Shown here: positions 5,725-10,499 of the stretch, piece by piece | Layout: each line of letters begins with the position of its first letter | How positions within the stretch are numbered: the stretch's first letter is position 1 | DNA from: JBAYHN01 sp041666125 | Lineage (GTDB): Bacteria; Patescibacteriota; Gracilibacteria; UBA1369; UM-FILTER-53-11 | Length of the DNA: 10,499 bases | Assembly: GCA_041666125.1 (NCBI GenBank) | Contig: JBAYHN010000049.1 | Coordinates: forward strand, 1-10,499 | Reading direction: 5' to 3' | Translations under genes and position numbers: made by a program | The notes under the pieces: model-generated | Database searches by the model: none | Told to the model about the DNA's origin: nothing | What the model saw: the letters and a program-made list of their open reading frames with translations, nothing else

Positions 5725-6594
5725 CTAAGCAGGCTCACGCTCTTCTCTATTCAGTATCCAATTTGCAATATTAACGTCATTAAATTCGGCGGCTCTTCTT
5801 ATTATTTCTCTTCTAGCTTCTTCATTAGTTCTCGCCTTGAACAATAATGCGAATTTTTCGGTTTCCATAATTGCCGCAATCACTTCGGGATGTGTATCTT
5901 TTGTATTCCAAATCGCACGGTAGGTTTCTGTATCGTCTCTTTTTAATAATACTTTCCAGGCGTCAATAGACAGTTTTCCCTCTTGTGCCAGAATGCTAAC
6001 AATCAACGTATCTTGATCAAAGGGAGATCGTGAAGATTCTGCTACCATTTTTAATTGTAGTTCTGGACTAAATTTAAGATCCAAATCAAACATAGTAGTA
6101 GTAGTGTCCTCTCCTGCTAAGTATGTTCCTCCATCTCTATCTGAACCATTATAACGATATGCCAAATCTCCATCTTGTGTTTGTCTCATGATTCTTTGTA
6201 AGCCTTCTTTCTTTTCTGTCCTAAATTCTAAACCCGCTGTTTCTGGATATTCCCTTTTTATGGCGCATCTTACTTTTGCGAGTACTCTTGCCCTTAAGTC
6301 CACAACCTTTCGTGGGTCGAAAGCCAAGGAATATGTGCTCTCTCGATGTTTTTTTCTGTCATCATCACCCCAATCTTTCAGCCATTCACAATCTACACTT
6401 GCCCAATTGGTTGCCTCTTCCATCAAGGCTTGTCTTACATTAGCCAAAGTATCGTCTTGGTAAACTTCAAATTGTAATGATCTAATGTACGCAGCAAAAC
6501 GGTCGTCACTCGTAAGTTTCTCTACTATTTCTGGATCTGGTAGCCCCAAAATTTGATCTAATTGTAATATTTGATCCAGTTTAAGATCGGCCAT
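5725..6594 (-). CDS. Hypothetical soluble, charged, helix-rich protein (289 aa)
   Basis: I do not recognise this protein. It is 289 residues, highly charged and lacks a signal peptide or membrane segment, so it is probably cytoplasmic. The N-terminus has a tandem hexad, LDQILQ then LDQILG (residues 6-17), encoded by an 18-bp direct repeat (TTTGATC at 6552-6558 and 6570-6576). The middle (about 130-165) is rich in Gly, Asp and Thr and includes a TTTT run. The last third (about 175-285) reads as successive amphipathic helices with recurring hydrophobic spacing, reminiscent of HEAT/ARM or leucine-rich-variant repeats, though this is only an impression. It is transcribed away from the 100-aa gene from a strong divergent promoter and converges on the DUF5652-like gene with 43 bp between. 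A promoter ending about 10 bp before the ATG supports this start and a real gene. Confidence 0.6.
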   Translation of the reverse strand: MADLKLDQILQLDQILGLPDPEIVEKLTSDDRFAAYIRSLQFEVYQDDTLANVRQALMEEATNWASVDCEWLKDWGDDDRKKHRESTYSLAFDPRKVVDLRARVLAKVRCAIKREYPETAGLEFRTEKKEGLQRIMRQTQDGDLAYRYNGSDRDGGTYLAGEDTTTTMFDLDLKFSPELQLKMVAESSRSPFDQDTLIVSILAQEGKLSIDAWKVLLKRDDTETYRAIWNTKDTHPEVIAAIMETEKFALLFKARTNEEARREIIRRAAEFNDVNIANWILNREEREPA

Positions 6595-6603
6595 AAAGAA
6601 ATG

Positions 6604-6632
6604 ATTATTAATTTAAGGTTTCATTTTCTCAA
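6604..6632 (-). promoter_or_regulatory. Promoter of the 289-aa gene (nearly leaderless)
   Basis: On the minus strand TTGAGA (6632-6627) is followed after 17 bp by AATAAT (6609-6604); each hexamer has 5 of 6 consensus bases. Transcription would begin near 6597, only about 3 nt before the ATG at 6594, so the message should be leaderless or nearly so. Confidence 0.5.
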
Positions 6633-6706
6633 ATATTTAGGATGAATGCACGCGCTTATTGCGAATACGCCATAAGATTGAAAGAGTTTTATATGTACGC
6701 CAGAGC

Positions 6707-6734
6707 TTGACGTAGATATATTTTCTGTTAATAT
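6707..6734 (+). promoter_or_regulatory. Strong promoter of the 100-aa gene (leaderless)
   Basis: TTGACG (6707-6712), a 16-bp spacer, then an extended -10: TG, T, TAATAT (6729-6734). This is the best promoter in the window. The expected transcript start, about 7 nt past the -10, falls on or next to the ATG at 6741, so the mRNA should have no leader and no room for a Shine-Dalgarno. Confidence 0.65.
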
Positions 6735-6740
6735 ACAGGT

Positions 6741-7043
6741 ATGGATAAACAACACGAAACACCACCGGCTGCAGAAGGAAAAGATATAAGGGATGGAAGG
6801 ATTCTCGACTCTTGTATTGCTCAAGAATTGGGTAGAATTGAATCCATCGTATTGGCGGCTTTAAGCAAAGGTAATTTTGGTGAAACTTTAAAGGGTCTAA
6901 ATAGAATTCAATTGTTGAGTGTTCAATTTCACTTCGAAGTATTTGTAGTAGAATTGCTTGGAGCTAAAGGAATAACGAATCCTCATCCGGTTATTGTTGC
7001 ACTTATGGCAGAATTAAAGCACGCGCAGACAACAATGCTCTAA
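6741..7043 (+). CDS. Hypothetical small helical protein (100 aa)
   Basis: I do not recognise this protein. It has 100 residues: a polar start (about 1-20), then predicted helices about 21-42 (EL-x-RIESIVLAAL), 47-72 (long hydrophobic LNRIQLLSVQFHFEVFVVELL) and 80-97. The 52-72 stretch contains charged and polar residues, so a buried amphipathic helix is likelier than a membrane segment. There is a single cysteine (C25) and no enzyme motif. The start is well fixed by the strong promoter whose transcript would begin at the ATG. The minus-strand 289-aa gene fires in the opposite direction from the shared 146-bp spacer (6595-6740), so the two may be controlled together. The stop lies 7 bp before the -10 box of the downstream C39-like peptidase gene. 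A small regulator or partner protein is possible but there is no direct evidence. Confidence 0.6.
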   Translation: MDKQHETPPAAEGKDIRDGRILDSCIAQELGRIESIVLAALSKGNFGETLKGLNRIQLLSVQFHFEVFVVELLGAKGITNPHPVIVALMAELKHAQTTML

Positions 7044-7055
7044 AGGCTGTATAAT
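7026..7055 (+). promoter_or_regulatory. Promoter of the C39-like peptidase gene
   Basis: A perfect TATAAT (7050-7055) is preceded by TG at 7048-7049. A weak -35 CAGACA (7026-7031) lies 18 bp upstream, inside the end of the preceding gene. The transcript would start near 7062, leaving about 6 nt before the ATG at 7068. Confidence 0.55.
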
Positions 7056-7067
7056 AGGGCTGCTTTC

Positions 7068-7928
7068 ATGAAGAAAAGATTAAAAATTGTCCTGCCGATT
7101 TTATTGCTGATTGTTTTTTTCACGGCCGCATTTTTATTGCGTGTTCAAATTAAAGAAATTGTTAAGAATTCTTTTAAGCCGGAGCTTCCGCAGGAAAAGC
7201 AGGCGGAAGAGTTTGTGGAACAGAAAAATCCTGAAGTGATTGCAGTAAAAAAAACAGTAGTGCAGCCATCGGTAAAACAAGTCAAATTGCCGGAAGTTCC
7301 AAAGCCAATTGAAATAGCCACTACCACAGATAAACCGCTTCCAGCCACCATAAACCTAAGCATTCCTTTTGCTTCGCAGGCGCCATTTGCGGACTGGAAT
7401 ATGCCTTACCAAGAAGCTTGTGAGGAGGCTTCGGCCATCATGGTTTCATATTATTTTTTAGGCAAAGATAAAATTGAGCCGGCCATAATGGATGCTGAGC
7501 TTTTGGCTTTAATTGAATGGGAAAATAAAACTTTTGGATATTATCAGGACACAAATGCGGAAGAAATTGCGCGGATTTTGCGGGAATATTTTAAATTTGA
7601 AAATGTTGAAGTTAGATATGACAACTTCACTATTGAGGATATTAAAAAAGAAGTGGCTGCTGGAAATCCTGTAATTTTGCCTGCTGCCGGTCGCATTTTG
7701 CCAAACCCGAATTTTCGCCAGCCGGGGCCTGTGTACCACGCGCTTGTTGTGAAGGGTTACACCAAAACGCAGATAATCACCAATGATCCTGGAACGCGAA
7801 ATGGTAAAGATTTTCTGTATTTTTCTGAACCGCTAATGAATGCGGTTCACGAATGGAACAGCGAAGACATCTTGCTTGGGCGCAAAGCAATGATTGTTGT
7901 AAAGCCGAATGCCTCTCTAACTAAGTGA
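7068..7928 (+). CDS. Membrane-anchored C39-like cysteine peptidase (Peptidase_C39_2 type)
   Basis: A 286-residue papain-fold protein probably held on the outer face of the cytoplasmic membrane. After a basic MKKR start, residues 7-25 form a hydrophobic signal anchor with no clear cleavage site. Residues 30-95 are a low-complexity linker rich in Lys, Glu, Pro and Val. The catalytic domain starts near 96 with IPFASQAPFADW (99-110); EACEEAS (116-122) holds nucleophile C118, YHALVVKGY (223-231) holds H224, and TNDPGTR (238-244) holds D240, giving a complete Cys-His-Asp/Asn set. Proteins of this shape are frequent in Patescibacteria, but substrates are not known; roles in cell-wall or secreted-peptide processing are plausible. 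It ends in TGA, showing that TGA is a stop here. Its own promoter places it apart from the upstream gene. A GC-rich hairpin lies about 50 bp downstream. Confidence 0.85.
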   Translation: MKKRLKIVLPILLLIVFFTAAFLLRVQIKEIVKNSFKPELPQEKQAEEFVEQKNPEVIAVKKTVVQPSVKQVKLPEVPKPIEIATTTDKPLPATINLSIPFASQAPFADWNMPYQEACEEASAIMVSYYFLGKDKIEPAIMDAELLALIEWENKTFGYYQDTNAEEIARILREYFKFENVEVRYDNFTIEDIKKEVAAGNPVILPAAGRILPNPNFRQPGPVYHALVVKGYTKTQIITNDPGTRNGKDFLYFSEPLMNAVHEWNSEDILLGRKAMIVVKPNASLTK

Positions 7929-7978
7929 TTCAGGCGAGTGCGGTATGTGATTAGAAAACAAAGTGCAAAAAGTTCCAA

Positions 7979-7998
7979 ATTCCGCCCCGGGGCGGAAT
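7979..7998. terminator. GC-rich hairpin between convergent genes
   Basis: A perfect 20-bp palindrome (10-bp arms; as RNA, 8 bp with a CCGG tetraloop) lies between the C39-like peptidase gene and murJ, which converge. On the minus strand it is followed by TTT, GGAAC and a TTTTT run, so it should terminate murJ, whose stop is 12 bp before it. On the plus strand no T run follows, so plus-strand termination would be weaker. Confidence 0.65.
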
Positions 7999-8009
7999 GC
8001 GCGCGCACA

Positions 8010-9383
8010 CTATTTCAATGGCATCGGCTTTAGTGATTTTATTTTAAATCGCAAAATAAAACTCAGTGCCACCATTTCCGAAAAACTTCCAAGGAAAAAT
8101 CCGAGTGGGATGGCGGTGATGCCCATTGTTTTTGACTGATAATAAGCAAAAGAAAAACTCACAACCAAGTTTATTATGCTGAATACAACCGGGATCCAGG
8201 TATTTTTTAATGAATAAAAAGCGCGAGCCAAAAGGGCAATAATGCTTTCTGTGGGAATCGAAAGTGCGAACATGGAAAGTACGCTTGCAGTGCGCAAAAT
8301 ATTTTCGTCTGTAAATTTGCCGCCGCCAAGCAAAATTCTAATTGGTAAATCACTCAAAAAATAAAGTCCGATTGCGGAGGGAACGGTGAAAATTAAAATG
8401 TCGCGAATGGCTTTCTTTAGGCTTTTTATGTAGTTCTCGCGGTCGCCAACTCCTGCATATGCGGAAAGCGAAGGATAAATTGCCACGGAAAAAGCGATTC
8501 CAAAAAGCGCAACCGGAACGCTTTGAAAATTTCGCGCAAAGCTAACCGCGGTCACGCTTCCGGCTGCAAGCAAGGTCGCAATTCTGGTAAATCCCATAAA
8601 AGTTAATTGTTCAACCGGGTGGCCAATCATTTTTGGAAGCGCAAGGATTATTACTTTTATAAAATTCTTATCGCGAAAATTAATCTTAAATGCATATTTA
8701 AACGGCGTACGCACAATTGCGATTATGCGTGGCAAAAGATGAAGAGCTGCGCCAAAAACTGTGCCAAGCACGAGTCCATAAATTCCAAAAAACGGATAAG
8801 TTAGTGTTCCGGCAATAATTCCGAGGTTATATAGAATTGGAGAAATCCCATAAGGTAGGAAATTTTTAAAGCTCACGAGCATTGCACCAAGACTGCTGGA
8901 AAGGGCCATTAGAAGGGGAGAAACCATCATGAGTCTGCTCAAAGAAACCAGGCTTTCGCGCTCTGCGTCTGTAAAACCCGGCGCAATCAACTTGGAAAAA
9001 AGTGGCATAAAAATTGCGATCACCGTGCCAAAAACTGCAATTAAAATTACAGAGCTGTGCAGAATGGTATTTCCAAGTTCCACCGCTTTTTCTTTTTCTC
9101 CTCGTGCAAAAAGGCTCGTGAAAATCGGGATAAAGGCTGCAGAAAGCGCAGCAGAAACCAATATATTCAAAATTAAATCCGGAATTATAAATGACGCATT
9201 ATATAAATCCAGTTCGCGGCCGGCGCCAAACATTCTTGCAAAGTTTCTGTCGCGCAGAAGTCCGGTAACATAACTCAAAAAAGTTGTGATGCTTAAAATA
9301 GCTGCGCCTTGTAGAAATTTCTCGCGGCCGAGTTGGCGAATTTTTGAAATGATTTTAGAAACTGAATTGCTGAATTTATCCAT
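8010..9383 (-). CDS. murJ: Lipid II flippase MurJ (MviN)
   Basis: MurJ flips lipid II across the cytoplasmic membrane for peptidoglycan assembly. The 457 residues form a polytopic membrane protein, with hydrophobic segments across about residues 25-445 (roughly 12-13 helices by eye). Family features are ILSITTFLSYVTGLLRDRNF (29-48) with the conserved R44 and R46, DLYNASFIIPDLILNIL (59-75), PALSAAFIP-like ALSAAFIPIF (79-88), NFQSVPVALFGIAFSVAIYP (285-304), and ARAFYSLKNTWIPVV (386-400). Typical MurJ is around 500-530 residues with 14 helices, so this one is short at the C-terminus, as often in small genomes. It is divergent from the DUF151 gene across a 73-bp spacer and ends at a GC-rich hairpin. 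The coding sequence uses GCG and CGC codons readily, unlike the block at 593-5254. Confidence 0.93.
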   Translation of the reverse strand: MDKFSNSVSKIISKIRQLGREKFLQGAAILSITTFLSYVTGLLRDRNFARMFGAGRELDLYNASFIIPDLILNILVSAALSAAFIPIFTSLFARGEKEKAVELGNTILHSSVILIAVFGTVIAIFMPLFSKLIAPGFTDAERESLVSLSRLMMVSPLLMALSSSLGAMLVSFKNFLPYGISPILYNLGIIAGTLTYPFFGIYGLVLGTVFGAALHLLPRIIAIVRTPFKYAFKINFRDKNFIKVIILALPKMIGHPVEQLTFMGFTRIATLLAAGSVTAVSFARNFQSVPVALFGIAFSVAIYPSLSAYAGVGDRENYIKSLKKAIRDILIFTVPSAIGLYFLSDLPIRILLGGGKFTDENILRTASVLSMFALSIPTESIIALLARAFYSLKNTWIPVVFSIINLVVSFSFAYYQSKTMGITAIPLGFFLGSFSEMVALSFILRFKIKSLKPMPLK

Positions 9384-9387
9384 ATGA

Positions 9388-9406
9388 TTTCACTAAAAAT
9401 GTGAAA
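9388..9406. promoter_or_regulatory. Inverted repeat in the murJ/DUF151 spacer
   Basis: TTTCAC (9388-9393) and GTGAAA (9401-9406) form a 6-bp inverted repeat with a 7-nt AT-rich centre, just upstream of the murJ start codon on the minus strand. The position suits an operator or a small hairpin in the murJ leader. No regulator is recognised, and short AT-rich repeats like this can arise by chance. Confidence 0.25.
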
Positions 9407-9440
9407 CACTCGTCTTCTTTATGTGTATGTTTTTTTGAAG

Positions 9441-9446
9441 TATAAT
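9441..9446 (+). promoter_or_regulatory. -10 box of the DUF151 gene
   Basis: A perfect TATAAT whose last two bases are the first two bases of an in-frame ATG at 9445. Transcription would start near 9453, so that ATG cannot be the initiator and the next one, at 9457, is used with only about 4 nt of leader. No good -35 is seen. Confidence 0.55.
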
Positions 9447-9456
9447 GCAAGCCCCT

Positions 9457-9996
9457 ATGAAACAAGAAGAATTAATTAATGTTGGTTTAGCGGCTCTGGT
9501 TGAGGATCAGGCAAGTTCCAGCCCTATTGTCCTGTTGCATGATCCTAAATCGAATAAAATTTTGCCGATTTGGATTGGTGACACAGAGGCGCGTGCCATA
9601 TCTTTTGCCTTAAATAAGACCGGAATTACCAGGCCTATGACTCACAGATTGGTTTTGGAGGTTATGGCTGCACTTGGTGGAAAGCTTGTACATATTGTTA
9701 TAACTGATCTTAAAAAGAATACTTACTACGCCGACATTTGCATTATGATTGGTGATAGGTTTGTGCATATTGATTCGCGGCCGAGTGATGCGATCGCGAT
9801 TGCAGTTGAAGCAGGTGCGCCAATTTTTGTGGTAAAGCGCATTATGGATTCTGCGGCGCAGGCTAATCCTTTCCCCGGAATAATCATGCAGCAGCGTGAG
9901 CAGAGGAGCATAAAAGATTTTAAAGAAGAAGATTTAAAAAAGCTTGGGGAACTTTTGGAAAAAGCCAGGCAGCGTGAAGAGAAGTCTGCAGATTGA
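9457..9996 (+). CDS. DUF151 family protein (bifunctional nuclease type)
   Basis: The 179 residues match the DUF151 (BFN-type nuclease) family. SPIVLLHD (22-29), ILPIWIGDTEARAI (35-48), RPMTHRL (59-65) and the hallmark HIDSRPSDAIAIAV (104-117) are all present. Plant and some bacterial relatives have RNase/DNase activity; in most bacteria the physiological role is unclear. The C-terminal 35 residues are charged and helical (KEEDLKKLGELLEKA), the common tail of this family. I chose ATG 9457 over ATG 9445 because the latter overlaps a TATAAT box and would add only four residues. It ends in TGA, 18 bp before thpR in the same direction. It is divergent from murJ. Confidence 0.85.
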   Translation: MKQEELINVGLAALVEDQASSSPIVLLHDPKSNKILPIWIGDTEARAISFALNKTGITRPMTHRLVLEVMAALGGKLVHIVITDLKKNTYYADICIMIGDRFVHIDSRPSDAIAIAVEAGAPIFVVKRIMDSAAQANPFPGIIMQQREQRSIKDFKEEDLKKLGELLEKARQREEKSAD

Positions 9997-9999
9997 ACT

Positions 10000-10005
10000 T
10001 AAAAT
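10000..10005 (+). promoter_or_regulatory. Possible -10 box for thpR
   Basis: TAAAAT sits just after the DUF151 stop, 9 nt before the thpR ATG. It fits the leaderless spacing seen at other genes here, but there is no -35 and AT-rich spacers give such hexamers easily; thpR may instead be read from the DUF151 promoter. Confidence 0.25.
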
Positions 10006-10014
10006 AAAGTATTC

Positions 10015-10499
10015 ATGCGACTTTTTATTGCAATTGATTTGCCGGAGGAAATTAAAAAATATTTGCGCGGTTTGCAGGAACAGCTGGCGCAGATTAGTGG
10101 TGCGCAGTTTGTTTTTACGCATGATTTTCACATGACACTTAAGTTTTTTGGTGAGTGTGATGAAGGTGCGCGCTTGAAAATTGAGGAATTGTTGAGTGGA
10201 GTGAAATTTGCTGAATTTTCCGCTTCGCTTGGGCAGTTTGGATTTTTTGGTACGCCACATTCTCCAGAGGTTTTGTGGGTTGGGCTTAATGTGCCAAGCT
10301 GGATTGCGCAAACTGTAAAAGAGATTGGAGGTAAGGAAAATAGTTTTGTGCCGCATATTACGCTCGCGAGATGTAAGGATTTTCCGAAAGGCGAAAATGT
10401 CGCGCAGGTACTGCAAAATATTAAAGTTTCACCTATGCAATTTTCCGTGAGTCAGTTCCATCTATATGAAAGTAAGCTTTCTTCCGCTGGAGCTACTCA
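10015..10499 (+). CDS. thpR: RNA 2',3'-cyclic phosphodiesterase ThpR (3' end outside window)
   Basis: This is a 2H phosphoesterase that opens 2',3'-cyclic phosphate ends of RNA to 2'-phosphate (historically the 2'-5' RNA ligase LigT). The frame starts at the ATG at 10015 and is still open at the last base, giving 161 codons; family members are about 180 residues, so only a short tail is missing. It begins MRLFIAIDLPEEIK, typical of the family. Both HxTx catalytic motifs are present: HMTL (39-42) in DFHMTLKFFGE, and HITL (114-117) in VPHITLAR. Between them SPEVLWVGL (83-91) matches the usual 'p-r-vlWvgl' strand. It follows the DUF151 gene by 18 bp without a Shine-Dalgarno. Confidence 0.92.
   Translation, partial: MRLFIAIDLPEEIKKYLRGLQEQLAQISGAQFVFTHDFHMTLKFFGECDEGARLKIEELLSGVKFAEFSASLGQFGFFGTPHSPEVLWVGLNVPSWIAQTVKEIGGKENSFVPHITLARCKDFPKGENVAQVLQNIKVSPMQFSVSQFHLYESKLSSAGAT

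Noticed and set aside
6600..7049. Duplicate of the tRNA-Gln 3' end marking the right edge of an island
   Set aside because: I searched by eye for the T-arm and acceptor sequence in this stretch and found no match beyond short chance strings.
7926..9996. TGA recoded as glycine, as in Gracilibacteria/SR1
   Set aside because: TGA ends the C39-like peptidase and the DUF151 genes at the expected family lengths, and no frame needs TGA read-through.
9934..10416. Antisense open frame (160 codons) opposite the DUF151 end and thpR
   Set aside because: The opposite strand carries clear ThpR motifs (two HxTx) in a continuous frame; the antisense product is basic and of low complexity.
1..10499. CRISPR array, insertion sequence or rRNA
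   Set aside because: No regularly spaced repeats, transposase motifs, terminal inverted repeats or rRNA-like stretches are visible.

Overview
The window looks like chromosome from a small-genome, fermentative bacterium of the Candidate Phyla Radiation (Patescibacteria, probably the Parcubacteria side). This is an inference. It rests on the small membrane protein of the DUF5652 type, a membrane-anchored C39-like cysteine peptidase of a style common in those genomes, a short MurJ, moderate-to-low G+C, and an almost complete lack of Shine-Dalgarno sequences. TGA ends at least two well-identified genes (7926-7928 and 9994-9996), so the TGA=Gly code of Gracilibacteria/SR1 does not apply.

Layout. 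1-270 is the 3' part of guanylate kinase, followed by a tRNA-Gln(CUG) at 343-416 with an encoded CCA. From about 530 to 5254 lies a tight, one-direction block of five genes with gaps of 6 to 26 bp: an SPL-like radical SAM protein, a glutamate-racemase-family protein, a second radical SAM protein with an N-terminal PqqD-like (RRE) domain and a C-terminal SPASM domain, a C_GCAxxG_C_C redox-type protein, and a divergent YfiH-type protein. From 5255 to 7043 comes accessory material: a 37-codon micro-ORF that looks like a collapsed HisH-type glutaminase, a DUF5652-like membrane protein, and two unrecognised genes (289 aa on the minus strand, 100 aa on the plus strand) fired from divergent promoters. 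From 7068 the content is housekeeping again: a membrane-anchored C39-like peptidase, a bidirectional-type hairpin, murJ on the minus strand, then DUF151 nuclease and thpR (cut by the window end) on the plus strand.

How the genes may work together. The five-gene block is the interesting part. An RRE-bearing SPASM maturase normally modifies a ribosomally made peptide. Its neighbours add a second radical chemistry, a source of a D-acid or a racemisation step, a cysteine-rich redox protein and a YfiH-fold protein that seems to have lost one metal-ligand histidine. I do not recognise this combination as a described pathway. It could make a peptide-derived product or cofactor. Alternatively it could act on peptidoglycan precursors, since glutamate racemase and YfiH both have roles there. 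No convincing precursor peptide is visible in the window.

Regulation. Several genes have -10 boxes (some extended, TGn) placed only about 6 to 12 nt upstream of the start codon. Their transcripts would be leaderless or nearly so. This pattern also decides the start codon of the DUF151 gene and supports the chosen start of the first radical SAM gene.
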